This document shows, piece by piece, positions 18,013 through 26,930 of a stretch of 49,317 bases of DNA. Numbering within the stretch: the first letter of the stretch is position 1; each line of letters opens with the position of its first letter. Source of the DNA: Muribaculaceae bacterium (GTDB taxonomy: Bacteria > Bacteroidota > Bacteroidia > Bacteroidales > Muribaculaceae). A program made the position numbers and the translations under genes. The notes beneath the pieces are model-generated. The model worked only from the letters and a program-made list of their open reading frames with translations, was not told the DNA's origin and did no database searches. The stretch spans positions 1 to 49,317 of the forward strand of contig JAIDQZ010000117.1 in assembly GCA_029062005.1 (NCBI GenBank), read 5' to 3'.

Positions 18013-19449
18013 ATGGGAGATACTCTGAAGGAAAAGACTGCCAAGGGACTGATATGGGGTGGTTTGAGCAATGGGGTTCAGCAGTTGCTCAATCTTGCCA
18101 TTGGCATTTTTCTTGCGCGTATGCTCACGGCAGCCGAATACGGTATGATAGGAGTACTCACGATTTTCTCGCTGATTGCAAGTTCTTTGCTGGAGAGTGG
18201 GTTTACTTCCGCCTTGACCAATCTCAGACAAGCTACGAACAAGGATTACAACGCAGTGTTTTGGTTCAATGTGCTGACAAGCATCGGCATCTACACGATT
18301 CTTTATTTCTGTGCTCCTCTGATTGCCGAGTTCTACCGTCAGCCGGACCTGACTGCGTTGTCGAGGTACTTGTTTCTGTCTTTTGTCATATCAAGTTTTG
18401 GAGTAGCCCAAAGTGCCTACCTGTTTAGGAATCTGATGGTGAAACAGAGAACCATATCCATGTTGATTGCCCAGGTGCTATCCGGGGCTGTGGGAGTGAC
18501 GCTGGTGTATCTCGGATATTCCTATTGGGGATTGGCTACCCAGACACTCGTGTATTGCACCACTACGATGATTTGCTTTTGGTGTTTTTCGCGTTGGCGT
18601 CCGACGTTTCAGATTGATTTCGGACCCATAAAGGGAATGTATGGTTTCAGTTTCAAGGTGCTGGTGACCAATATTTTTCAAAATATAAACAATAATTTTT
18701 TCTCAGTAATCCTCGGTCGCTTCTATAATGATGCCACCGTCGGACAGTACAATCAGGCAAACAAATGGTGCTCGATGGGTCATTCTATGATGAATGGAAT
18801 GATCATAGGCGTGGCACAGCCCGTGATGGCACGCGTGGTTGATGATGTAGAAAGGCAGCGACGTGTGTTTCGTAAATTGCTTAGGTTCTCAGCTTTCATT
18901 TCATTTCCTGTGATGCTTGGTCTGGCAATTGTGGCGAAGCCGCTGATTATTGTCGCTATCACCGAACGTTGGATTGAAAGTGCCGACATAATGCAGGTGT
19001 TGTGTATCTGGGGTGCATTTGTTCCCATTCAGAGCGTTTATACACAGATGCTTCTTAGCCGTGGAATGTCCCGGCAATATATGGTGGGCATTATTATCAT
19101 CGGAGTCCTTCAAGTGGGAGTGGCTCTCTCAATGATGCGTTGGGGACTGTTCGCTATGATCATAGCCTATGTCATCGTAAACATATTCTGGCTTGCCTAT
19201 TGGCAAGCCTATGCGCATCGCGAGCTGCAGCTGCGAGCTTGGGAGGCTATAAGCGATATTTTTCCGTTGTTCTTTTTGTCGGCAGTCGTTATGGGAATCA
19301 CATGGTGGACAACGCAACCGATAATCAACAACTGGCTCCTTCTTGGCGTCCGCATCATTCTCGGAGTTTCGCTTTACATGGTTGCCACATATCTCTTCTA
19401 TCCCTCCATGCAAAAAGAATCAATCGCTTACATAAAAAAGAAAATCTGA
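18013..19449 (+). CDS. Polysaccharide flippase (Wzx/MOP family, PST type)
   Basis: Inner-membrane lipid-linked glycan flippase of 478 residues with about 12-14 transmembrane helices. The N-terminal TAKGLIWGGLSNGVQQLLNLAIG and FLARMLTAAEYGMIGVL stretches are characteristic of the PST branch of the MOP exporters. I use the ATG at 18013 (MGDTLKEKTAKG); an in-frame ATG at 17938 would add 25 residues unlike the family and absorb the leader. Its stop overlaps the start of the next gene (TGATG), so translation is coupled to two glycosyltransferases. Confidence 0.9.
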   Translation: MGDTLKEKTAKGLIWGGLSNGVQQLLNLAIGIFLARMLTAAEYGMIGVLTIFSLIASSLLESGFTSALTNLRQATNKDYNAVFWFNVLTSIGIYTILYFCAPLIAEFYRQPDLTALSRYLFLSFVISSFGVAQSAYLFRNLMVKQRTISMLIAQVLSGAVGVTLVYLGYSYWGLATQTLVYCTTTMICFWCFSRWRPTFQIDFGPIKGMYGFSFKVLVTNIFQNINNNFFSVILGRFYNDATVGQYNQANKWCSMGHSMMNGMIIGVAQPVMARVVDDVERQRRVFRKLLRFSAFISFPVMLGLAIVAKPLIIVAITERWIESADIMQVLCIWGAFVPIQSVYTQMLLSRGMSRQYMVGIIIIGVLQVGVALSMMRWGLFAMIIAYVIVNIFWLAYWQAYAHRELQLRAWEAISDIFPLFFLSAVVMGITWWTTQPIINNWLLLGVRIILGVSLYMVATYLFYPSMQKESIAYIKKKI

Positions 19450-20426
19450 TGGCCACAATACCATGCTTCTTCACATTCGACAATAATTATGCATTGGCGG
19501 CTGCTGTGTGCATTGATTCGATGCTCCGTCATAGCAATCCGATACACGAGTATCGTCTTTATGTGGTGCATACCAACCTTCATGCCAGGTATCAGCATTG
19601 GCTTGAAGAGGTGGTGGGCAGATATTCCAATGCAATGATTGAGTTTCTTGATGCTTCAGCCTACGATGTCGGTTGGGAGAGGATGGCGCAGAAGTCTCAC
19701 TTTTCCAAGGAGGTTTATTATAAAATGACTGCTGCCGAGATGTTTCCGGAATATGACCGGATGCTCTTCAGTGATGTCGATGTGATATTCACAGGAGATA
19801 TTTCACCTGCATATTTCGACTATGCAGACGATGATTTCTATTTTGCCGGAGTGCCGTTTGTGTTCGAGAGCGGCACCTTTGCCCAATATGCCGGTCGATT
19901 TACTGCTGACGAGATCGCCACGCTGCGGCGTTATGAAATATCGGCAGGCTTTATGCTGCTAAACCTCAAGAAAATTCGTCGTGATGGCATTCAGGCCCAA
20001 CTCGAAAACACGTTTCATGCGAATTTGCATCGCCTCGTGCTTCCCGAACAGGAATGTATCGCTCTATGTTGTGCCCCGCGATTGCTACCTCTCGATCCCA
20101 AATATGTGGTTTGCGCACACTATTATAACTTTGATCCGGAGACAGTTGAGTTTAACCCTGATGTAATCCCCACGCGCGAGAAAGGACAGCAGATGCTGAG
20201 AGATATGTTGCGTGATGTTGTGCAACTTCACTATCCTGGACCTGATAAACCGTGGCTTACGCCTTTTTCACCCCGTTATCGGCAATGGCTCCGAGCCTGC
20301 CGTCAGGCAGGACAGACATGGCGTTATATCGCCCTGCAGCCTCGCTTTCTGGCGCAAAAGTTACGCCGGTATAGCCTGCGCCGCTTTATCGGAAAGATTA
20401 TTAACAAGATAACCCCAAAGGAATGA
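19449..20426 (+). CDS. GT8-family glycosyltransferase
   Basis: Predicted retaining glycosyltransferase of 325 residues, similar in layout to LgtC/RfaJ galactosyl- and glucosyltransferases that build LPS cores. The start MATIPCFFTFDNNYALAAAV carries the nucleotide-sugar fold signature, and the metal-binding DxD is Asp109-Val-Asp111 in FSDVDVIFTGD. The C-terminus is basic (about 280-325), as in peripheral membrane transferases. The ATG at 19449 overlaps the flippase stop; the open frame upstream lies inside the flippase and is out of phase with it. Donor and acceptor are unknown. Confidence 0.88.
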   Translation: MATIPCFFTFDNNYALAAAVCIDSMLRHSNPIHEYRLYVVHTNLHARYQHWLEEVVGRYSNAMIEFLDASAYDVGWERMAQKSHFSKEVYYKMTAAEMFPEYDRMLFSDVDVIFTGDISPAYFDYADDDFYFAGVPFVFESGTFAQYAGRFTADEIATLRRYEISAGFMLLNLKKIRRDGIQAQLENTFHANLHRLVLPEQECIALCCAPRLLPLDPKYVVCAHYYNFDPETVEFNPDVIPTREKGQQMLRDMLRDVVQLHYPGPDKPWLTPFSPRYRQWLRACRQAGQTWRYIALQPRFLAQKLRRYSLRRFIGKIINKITPKE

Positions 20427-21337
20427 ACGAACTCGCACCTGTGCTCATATTCACTTATAATCGTCCCGAGCACACACGCAGATTGCTGGAATCATTATCA
20501 GCCAACGAATTGGCTGACAAGAGCCACGTCGTAATTTATTCAGACGCACCTCGTGAAGAAGCTGATAACGTTCTCGTGGCTAAGACGCGTCGGATAATAC
20601 ATGAGACCAAAGGTTTTGGCAAAATTGATATTATCGAGCGCCGGAATAATATGGGACTTGCAAATAGCATCATCGACGGCGTGTCGGAGTGGGTGAACCG
20701 GTGTGGACGTGTAATCGTTCTCGAAGATGATCTGATAGTAGCACCTCATTTCCTGAGGTTTATGAACGATGCACTGACCGTCTACGCCGACGAGCCGCGC
20801 GTAGGCCACATTCAAGCATGCGATTTTACGCAGGATCCTTCTTTGCCGGATTTGTTCCTTATTAAGTGGACGGGCAGCTGGGGCTGGGGTACATGGTCCC
20901 GCGCCTGGCGCCTCTTCAATCCCGATGGAGCCGACCTGTTGCGGCAAATTGAGGAGCGCGGACTGAGCCGGGAGTTCGACTTTGGAGGGAAATATCCTTA
21001 CACCCGGATGCTTAAACGCCAGGTGGAAGGTAAAAACAATTCATGGGCAATACGTTGGAATGCAACCCTTTTTCTTGCTGATATGTTATCTTTAAATGTC
21101 GGTCGGTCGCTCGTCGCTAACCGAGGATTTGATGGCACCGGCACTAACTGCGGAGGGGGAGATCTTTATCAATCAGTACTTTATGACGGAGTGCTTCCTG
21201 TTGATAAAATCGAGCCAATCATCGAGAACAAGGCTGCCCGTCAAGTCCTCGCTTCCCATTACGCCCGCACCAATTCCTTCATAGCCAAGGCAATCCGTCG
21301 CATCCGCAGAACTCTGCGAGGCGATTTCGGCGCGTGA
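20423..21337 (+). CDS. GT2-like glycosyltransferase
   Basis: Putative glycosyltransferase of 304 residues. The opening PVLIFTYNRPEHTRRLLESL is typical of GT-A/GT2 enzymes, and VIVLEDDLIVAPHFLRFMN near residue 97 supplies the acidic metal site. It then has the GSWGWGTWSRAWRLF segment often seen in bacterial sugar transferases of surface polysaccharide loci. It overlaps the GT8 gene by four bases (ATGA) and converges with ogt 14 nt away. Linkage and donor cannot be inferred. Confidence 0.85.
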   Translation: MNELAPVLIFTYNRPEHTRRLLESLSANELADKSHVVIYSDAPREEADNVLVAKTRRIIHETKGFGKIDIIERRNNMGLANSIIDGVSEWVNRCGRVIVLEDDLIVAPHFLRFMNDALTVYADEPRVGHIQACDFTQDPSLPDLFLIKWTGSWGWGTWSRAWRLFNPDGADLLRQIEERGLSREFDFGGKYPYTRMLKRQVEGKNNSWAIRWNATLFLADMLSLNVGRSLVANRGFDGTGTNCGGGDLYQSVLYDGVLPVDKIEPIIENKAARQVLASHYARTNSFIAKAIRRIRRTLRGDFGA

Positions 21338-21351
21338 CTTCAGAGAGTGTA

Positions 21352-21837
21352 TCACGTATTTTTGTTTTCGATTTCCAATAGTGCTTTCTTGATGTCGATA
21401 CCGCCTGTGTAGCCGCCCGTCTTCCCTCCTGATGCTACTACGCGATGACAGGGGATAAGTATGGGAAATGGATTTGCTCCGCAGGCATTTGCAACAGCTC
21501 TGTATGCAGTGGGAGAACCGATGCGTTGTGCCAGTTCCCGGTAGGTTATAGTCTCTCCATACGGAATCTTACGCATCTCATTCCATACCTTCAATCTGAA
21601 TTCTGTTCCTTCCAACTGCAAGGGGACACTGAAATCCTTGCGTAAGCCTGCTAAATATTCAGAAATTTGAAGAACAGCCTTCTCGATCACTTCATTTTTT
21701 TTATCAGCATAAGAATATACTGATGAGTCCGGATCTGACAACATCCATTTGCAGCGGATTAGACTATCCCCTTCTGAAGTCAGCAGCATCTTGTGCCCGA
21801 GTAAATCGACAGGACGTGTGGTGATTTCCGGATTCAT
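21352..21837 (-). CDS. ogt: Methylated-DNA--protein-cysteine methyltransferase
   Basis: Cytosolic DNA-repair protein of 161 residues that removes O6-alkyl groups from guanine by transfer to its own cysteine. The active site ILIPCHRVV (Cys130) and following GGYTGG are intact. I choose the ATG at 21837 (MNPEITTRPVDLLG), 10 nt after the stop of the cytochrome assembly gene; a longer frame begins with GTG inside that gene. It is the last gene of the minus-strand run. Link to the upstream haem genes is only positional; nitrosative chemistry alkylates DNA, so a stress connection is possible but speculative. Confidence 0.92.
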   Translation of the reverse strand: MNPEITTRPVDLLGHKMLLTSEGDSLIRCKWMLSDPDSSVYSYADKKNEVIEKAVLQISEYLAGLRKDFSVPLQLEGTEFRLKVWNEMRKIPYGETITYRELAQRIGSPTAYRAVANACGANPFPILIPCHRVVASGGKTGGYTGGIDIKKALLEIENKNT

Positions 21838-21847
21838 GGTGTCAGTT

Positions 21848-23776
21848 TCAGTTATAGGCGTGAAGAGAAGGAAGGTAGTTGACACCGAAGTAAGTCATTA
21901 TTATGGATAGGAATGCAAATATGAGATATAGGCAGCAGAATATAGGCAGCCTGCGCATCCCGAAATATCGGTGCAGAGGAATTGAATATAATAAAAGCGT
22001 AACAAGCGACCAGGTCTCTTTGGGATCCCATGCCCAATATCGTCCCCATGACACGTTTGCCCACATCGCCCCTGTGATAATGCCGAGTCCAAGCAGGAAT
22101 ATGCCCGGAGCAAGCAGTGCCACGGAGAGTGTGGTCAGGCGTTCTCTGCCGCTCGAAACAATTAGTGCGGTGACAGAGACCGGGAGCGTGAATCCGAGTA
22201 CTGAATACGCGAGCATTACCAGTGATACATGAACGGACAGCCATGGGGAGGCGAGTACCGGCATCACAGGACTCAGCACGGGATCCTTCATTCCAAGCAG
22301 TGCGACAAGTAGGAGGAATGACGCAGCTGCCATTCCGAGTGCAACGAGAAGGGGGGATTCCTTACGCCAGGCCGCAACTCCCGACAGCAGGATCATGCAG
22401 ATCCCTACAAACTCCATTAAATCGGAAGTATTCGACAACGGAATGCTGCCGGATATATACCACAGCCAGAGATATGCGATGATTCCGGCTGTGCCTGTGG
22501 CTGCCGTTGCAGTGAATATATGCAGGTCGGTTCCTGTTATTTCTGACAGAATTATCAGTGCGACAATAAGCAGGGCGCAGATGAAAAGGATTCTGACAGG
22601 GTTGATCCTGTAATATAGGATCTCTGCCTTTATAGAAAAGTCAGACCTTAAAATTTCGGAATCAGAAGAAAGGGGAGTGAACAGATTCCCTTCCCAAAGG
22701 TCGATCAGAAGCGCTACCTTTTCATCGAGTGCAAGAATATCCTTGTCAAGTGCCCCTTTTCCTCCACGGTAGATACGTTCGGGAAGATATGTCCCGTTTT
22801 CATCATATAAATCGGCTATGGATGCATATTCCCCTTTTATGCCGAGGGAATCTTTCAGGGTATTGCCTTTGACCTTGATCATACGCACATTGCTCCACTC
22901 TTCCTTATACTTTATCAGTGACGCTATGAATGCTTCCGGAGAGAGCTTTGCAACATTTGCCCTCCCGGTCAGTTTATATGTAAGTCGATCGGCAAATCCT
23001 GCGAATGACATAGTCTTTCCATTGAAAAGGACCTGTCGGCTTGCCAGGGAGTCGGCGAGATCCGGATCCACAGCCGGTACAGCCGAGGCATTCCCTGTGC
23101 CGGAAAATGCAAGGTAAAGCACTATGCAAGCCGTAGGGCACCTCTTTGCTGACCGGGATTTCCGAAAGCGAGTCAGCAGCATGAGGATGCCACTGAGGGC
23201 GAAGAGTATGAATCCGGTATATGTGACGGCTATACCTGCCGGGTCATGGCTCACGGTCAGTACCGTGCCTCCCATATCATCGTAAGAGGTCTGATAGAAG
23301 CGGTGGTTTCCAAGCCTGCCTATATGATTCATGGATATGCGCATGGTATCGCCTGACTCCGTCTTGAGTACCGTTCTGAAGTCTTTCGGGAAGTTCATGC
23401 CGGGATAGTATTCAGGAGCGAAAGACAGCAGGGTGACTGATGACGGAAGCCTTGCAGATCTGCCGTCGGCGGTTGTGAATGATTCCGCGGTCTGATGCGG
23501 ATGAAGATGCAGGGTCCCTCTCTGAGAGAGAGTCGAGGTGCAGAATCCTCCGGCTATCATGCACAGGAAGGAAAGGTGCAAGATGAAAGCGGGACAATTA
23601 TGCCAGAGACGTCCCTTTATTATGCCGAATATCAATCCGGCTCCGATCAAGATCCAAAGGATATGCCAGAATACGGATGAGTATATCTCGGCATCGGCAA
23701 GAGATGAAAGTCCTATCAGCAAGGAGATTACTACTGCCAGTACAAAAAATATGGTCTTTCTGTCAATATGGTGCAT
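21848..23776 (-). CDS. ccsBA: Cytochrome c biogenesis protein, CcsB/ResB-CcsA/ResC fusion
   Basis: Inner-membrane haem-attachment protein of system II, 642 residues, shorter than epsilon-proteobacterial CcsBA fusions (about 900). The N-terminal third has ResB-like helices (7-25, 37-56, 66-84) and a periplasmic segment; the C-terminal half is CcsA with about eight helices and the haem-handling WWD-type motif WGRYWAWDPKETWSL, plus His residues in VHVSLVMLAY and IPLHRYF. It would attach haem to CxxCH motifs outside the cytoplasmic membrane. It overlaps the Rid-like gene by 14 nt and lies in the same run as two CxxCH proteins, so it is probably their dedicated maturation factor. Confidence 0.88.
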   Translation of the reverse strand: MHHIDRKTIFFVLAVVISLLIGLSSLADAEIYSSVFWHILWILIGAGLIFGIIKGRLWHNCPAFILHLSFLCMIAGGFCTSTLSQRGTLHLHPHQTAESFTTADGRSARLPSSVTLLSFAPEYYPGMNFPKDFRTVLKTESGDTMRISMNHIGRLGNHRFYQTSYDDMGGTVLTVSHDPAGIAVTYTGFILFALSGILMLLTRFRKSRSAKRCPTACIVLYLAFSGTGNASAVPAVDPDLADSLASRQVLFNGKTMSFAGFADRLTYKLTGRANVAKLSPEAFIASLIKYKEEWSNVRMIKVKGNTLKDSLGIKGEYASIADLYDENGTYLPERIYRGGKGALDKDILALDEKVALLIDLWEGNLFTPLSSDSEILRSDFSIKAEILYYRINPVRILFICALLIVALIILSEITGTDLHIFTATAATGTAGIIAYLWLWYISGSIPLSNTSDLMEFVGICMILLSGVAAWRKESPLLVALGMAAASFLLLVALLGMKDPVLSPVMPVLASPWLSVHVSLVMLAYSVLGFTLPVSVTALIVSSGRERLTTLSVALLAPGIFLLGLGIITGAMWANVSWGRYWAWDPKETWSLVTLLLYSIPLHRYFGMRRLPIFCCLYLIFAFLSIIMTYFGVNYLPSLHAYN

Positions 23777-24875
23777 AATCCGGATTATCGGCTTTTTTTA
23801 TAGCCATGCATTCAGTCTCGATCAGCCAGCCGGGACGGCATACCGGTGCGAGAACGATCGCTTTTGGCAGATCGGGAAAGCGTTGCTCCATCAGAGCCCT
23901 TACTTCCGCCTGGTCGGCTATATCCCTTAGATATACAGTCATGTGTGCTACGTCGCTCCATCCGCATCCACCTTCGGCAAGAAGAACCTCGATATTCTCA
24001 AGCATACGCAGGGTCTGCGCCTTTATGTCGCCGGGAGCCACGATCTCGCCTTTGTTGTTGATGCTGGCGGTGCCGGAGATATACACATGTCGGCGGTCGG
24101 CATAGTCGGCAGCTGTGGCACGCTCAAAAGCTACGCCATATTCATATGTCGGGTTTAGATGGCTTATGCCTCGAATATATTTTATCTGAGGCGCTGTGAT
24201 GCGTGTGTCGGCAAATGCATTGAACGTCACCAGCCGTTTCGGCTCCGATGCCTGCCCCTCAATACCGGTGGATGCGATGAAATGCGTGTCGCGTGTAAGC
24301 CCCTCGCGTGCGAACACGCCGTTGCGCCCATACACTACTCCTCCGTAATTATTGTCAATGTCACGCACGAAAAACCATGTGCGCAGGCAATGATCCTTCA
24401 GGGAGGCTCCACGCCTGCCAAGCTCGGAAGCCAGACGTTCGAGATATGCTGTTGTCATAGTGAGGGAATCGGCGGTGGCTACATCATAGCCGTCGCCTAC
24501 CCATATGCGTCCTCGGCTGTCTTCCCATAATCCGCCGTCCTGCTCAGTGAAGTCAGCATCCTCCTCCAGCAAGACGAGAAGTGCCGCCTTGGTGCCGTCG
24601 AGCGGAGACTGTCCGAGTATGGATACAGCGCATTCATCTTTTTCCGGGATATAATTCCGCTGATTGGCAGGATCGCTAAGTAGCCAGCGCTTGAAAACAG
24701 GGAAGAGCCCGGTGTCGGATACAAGCCTTTTGAGAGCTTCGCGTATGGCATGTATCTGAGCGTGGGCATCCTTTCCGGCATCGGGCAGTATATATGCGTG
24801 CATCTGCCTGCGTCCTTCTTCGAAGAGGGCACAGGTGGCTTTGACATCGTCGTATATGTAGTCAAGGTATTTCAT
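23763..24875 (-). CDS. Rid/YjgF-superfamily protein, chorismatase-like (FkbO/Hyg5/XanB2)
   Basis: A 370-residue protein, much longer than a single RidA domain (about 130). The C-terminal part (about 240-362) is a YjgF/Rid fold with PKAIVLAPVCRPGWLIETE, where the conserved Arg sits; residues 1-230 form a second domain. This two-part layout fits chorismatases, which hydrolyse chorismate to a cyclohexadiene diol or hydroxybenzoate, but a RidA-like deaminase cannot be excluded. The start at 24875 (MKYLDYIYDD) is set by a promoter at 24886-24917: the longer frame starts with TTG and would include the -7 box. Confidence 0.6.
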   Translation of the reverse strand: MKYLDYIYDDVKATCALFEEGRRQMHAYILPDAGKDAHAQIHAIREALKRLVSDTGLFPVFKRWLLSDPANQRNYIPEKDECAVSILGQSPLDGTKAALLVLLEEDADFTEQDGGLWEDSRGRIWVGDGYDVATADSLTMTTAYLERLASELGRRGASLKDHCLRTWFFVRDIDNNYGGVVYGRNGVFAREGLTRDTHFIASTGIEGQASEPKRLVTFNAFADTRITAPQIKYIRGISHLNPTYEYGVAFERATAADYADRRHVYISGTASINNKGEIVAPGDIKAQTLRMLENIEVLLAEGGCGWSDVAHMTVYLRDIADQAEVRALMEQRFPDLPKAIVLAPVCRPGWLIETECMAIKKADNPDYAPY

Positions 24876-24885
24876 GTCAGTGGTG

Positions 24886-24917
24886 CAAAAATAGCAAATC
24901 TCTTTAAGATATACAAA
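24886..24917 (-). promoter_or_regulatory. Internal promoter for the Rid-like/ccsBA/ogt genes
   Basis: TTTG (24914-24917), 20 nt, TATTTTTG (24886-24893) on the minus strand, close to the consensus. Transcription would start near 24881, leaving a leader of only about 6 nt before the ATG at 24875. It lies at the end of the mono-haem lipoprotein gene (stop ends at 24926) and lacks the TGAGTAT element. Confidence 0.65.
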
Positions 24918-24925
24918 GATTTTTT

Positions 24926-25642
24926 TCAATAATTGGATGTGATCGCCCCGTGGTCGATCCAGTTGCGTATGAGATCGATCTTTTCCTGGCGAACCACTTC
25001 TACCGAATGATCATAATTCCAGCCAGCTGAACTATCGGTGGCAAGAATCATGAACAATTCGCTTTCGGAGCTTTTCCCGGGAGACACGCGGTCCATACCT
25101 GGCATTTTCCTTGCCCGGACAGAGATGAGGTTGCCGAAGCTGTTGCCTGCGATCAGGTCAAGACCGGCTGCGGCATGCCCTGTGCCTCCATGGCATTGTA
25201 TGCAGGTGGTATTGAAAATCTCTGTCTGTATGGCATTTGCCATAGACACGTCGACTCTTTCAGCATCTATATGCAAAGTGTCTGCCTTAAGATTGTAGTC
25301 ATGAGAGATAAAAGTGGCTATGCGTCGTCTCAATCGGTCGATGGCACATAATTCTATGGTCTTCACATATGAGGGAATGCCGGACAGTGTGACATTGCAT
25401 TTGCCGTCGGTCACAGCCGTATCTATATTCTTGCTGATGACCGCGTAGTCGTTGTCCTCCCCGAATCCGGCAATGGCGATGGTGTATCCGGCGCTCCAGG
25501 TTCCGGTTCCCGTCACTTCTCCTGAGAAGGAGGCTGCGCCTCCCTCTTCTGTCTGCTCCGCAAAGCCGTTGTAGATACGTCCTTCATCGCATGATGCAAG
25601 ACTCATAAACAGAAGCCAGAATAAAATATATTTTTTTGACAT
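24926..25642 (-). CDS. Mono-haem c-type cytochrome-like lipoprotein
   Basis: Lipoprotein of 238 residues (lipobox SLASC, Cys18) with a beta-rich N-terminal domain (about 30-125) and a C-terminal cytochrome-like domain holding one haem motif, C147-I-Q-C-H151, in NTTCIQCHGGTGHAAAGLDL. The helix and HGG-rich pattern resemble planctomycete-type cytochrome c domains. Met174 or nearby Met residues (ARKMPGMD) could be the sixth ligand. It lies 34 nt after the OprP-like porin gene. Probably an electron carrier or haem-dependent partner of the di-haem enzyme upstream; no defined family name is known to me. Confidence 0.75.
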   Translation of the reverse strand: MSKKYILFWLLFMSLASCDEGRIYNGFAEQTEEGGAASFSGEVTGTGTWSAGYTIAIAGFGEDNDYAVISKNIDTAVTDGKCNVTLSGIPSYVKTIELCAIDRLRRRIATFISHDYNLKADTLHIDAERVDVSMANAIQTEIFNTTCIQCHGGTGHAAAGLDLIAGNSFGNLISVRARKMPGMDRVSPGKSSESELFMILATDSSAGWNYDHSVEVVRQEKIDLIRNWIDHGAITSNY

Positions 25643-25676
25643 CAGACTAAAATTCTAATGATTTGAACCCTTTTAT

Positions 25677-26891
25677 CTAAAATGAGTACTGAGCCATTAT
25701 GGTCACCGCGCTTGTCGCGAGTCCGAGATTATCTTCGTCACGGTCCATCTGGCGTGCGTGACCTGTACGTCCGGTATACTGGTACATAGCCTGAAGCTTG
25801 AGGTTGATACTGTCGATGAAATAGTTGGCTCCTATGGCGGGCATATTGAGGAATCCCCCTTTCTTTGTGGAATTTCGCTCAAAGAAATCGTAGCGTAGAC
25901 ATCCCTGCAGTTTATTCGTGATGAAATATCCGGCCTGCCCGTAACCTCCGAAATAATTGTATGAAGTGTCGATCTTCTGTCTTTTCGTGAATCCTACGTT
26001 CATATAGTAGAATTCGGCACCGAAATACCAACGGTTTTTGATCCATGACCATTCCAGTCCGAGACGAAGGTCGTTGGTGCTTTCGTTCTCGCTTTCCACA
26101 TTTAACGAGCCCGAGACCCCTACGAGCATTTTATTGCTGTTGAGGCGGCGCGGATCTCCCTGCGATGCCGGCATTACTCCGAAAGGTTGGTATGTGAGTC
26201 GCGCAGCATACAGAAGCGATGGTATGTGCCAGTCATCACTGATGGTCTTGTTGGCTGTGTTGACACTTGCCCCGGTGCCATTGAAAAGACCCACCTGATA
26301 ACCGAATTTTTCCTTTACCATGCCGTGCACTTCGACTCCAAGGTCAAATCCCGTGCCGATGTGCGGTGTCACGGCATTGAGCGAATAAGGAAGTATGACC
26401 GAAGCTGTAAGTGATGTAGGGAGCACCGGGAAAAGAGTCTCTCCGAGTGTTGTCAGGTAGGCATGTGAGAATGGAGTCTTGAACTTGCCTATCCTCACTC
26501 CGAATTCATCCGAGGGGCGAACGTCTGCCCATGCCTGCTGCAGGATACCACCTCCTGTCGCAGCCGCGTTGATCGAGAGGTTGAAGGTGACTATGTTGAA
26601 TGCTTTTCCTGTGAATCCGAGTACGGCATAGGGAATTGCAAAGCCGGAGTTGGCTACATTATCCTGATTGTAGGCGGGGTCAAGACCGGCATCGTCATAG
26701 TAGTTGTAGTTGGCAGATGTCTGCACCAGGAGATACGGCTTGAAAAGGAAGTCGCCTTTCTTTGTTGTGAATGTGAATCCCCGGTGGTCGGCAAGTGATA
26801 TGATGCCGTTTTCAGTGTCGGTGTCATATTGAGCCTTTGCAATAGTGGCAGACGAAATTGCAATTATGACAGATAATATAATCTTTTTCAT
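25677..26891 (-). CDS. OprP/OprO-like outer-membrane porin
   Basis: A 404-residue beta-barrel with signal peptide (to AKAQ, residue 21) and C-terminal aromatic residue (AQYSF). Alternating hydrophobic strands, VRIGKFKTPF and LVGVSGSLNVE fit the phosphate-selective porin O/P family. The solute is unknown; family naming does not prove phosphate. It lies 39 nt after the di-haem gene, so it is the fourth gene of the unit starting at 30962. Two different barrels within one operon suggest exchange of ions or substrate across the outer membrane as part of the system. Confidence 0.82.
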   Translation of the reverse strand: MKKIILSVIIAISSATIAKAQYDTDTENGIISLADHRGFTFTTKKGDFLFKPYLLVQTSANYNYYDDAGLDPAYNQDNVANSGFAIPYAVLGFTGKAFNIVTFNLSINAAATGGGILQQAWADVRPSDEFGVRIGKFKTPFSHAYLTTLGETLFPVLPTSLTASVILPYSLNAVTPHIGTGFDLGVEVHGMVKEKFGYQVGLFNGTGASVNTANKTISDDWHIPSLLYAARLTYQPFGVMPASQGDPRRLNSNKMLVGVSGSLNVESENESTNDLRLGLEWSWIKNRWYFGAEFYYMNVGFTKRQKIDTSYNYFGGYGQAGYFITNKLQGCLRYDFFERNSTKKGGFLNMPAIGANYFIDSINLKLQAMYQYTGRTGHARQMDRDEDNLGLATSAVTIMAQYSF

Positions 26892-26930
26892 TAGGAATTT
26901 CTAAATTTTCAATTCTAAATTCTCAAGTAT

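Noticed and set aside
24876..24929. Longer N-terminus of the Rid/chorismatase-like protein
   Set aside because: The frame opens with TTG, overlaps the preceding stop, and covers a near-consensus -7 box.
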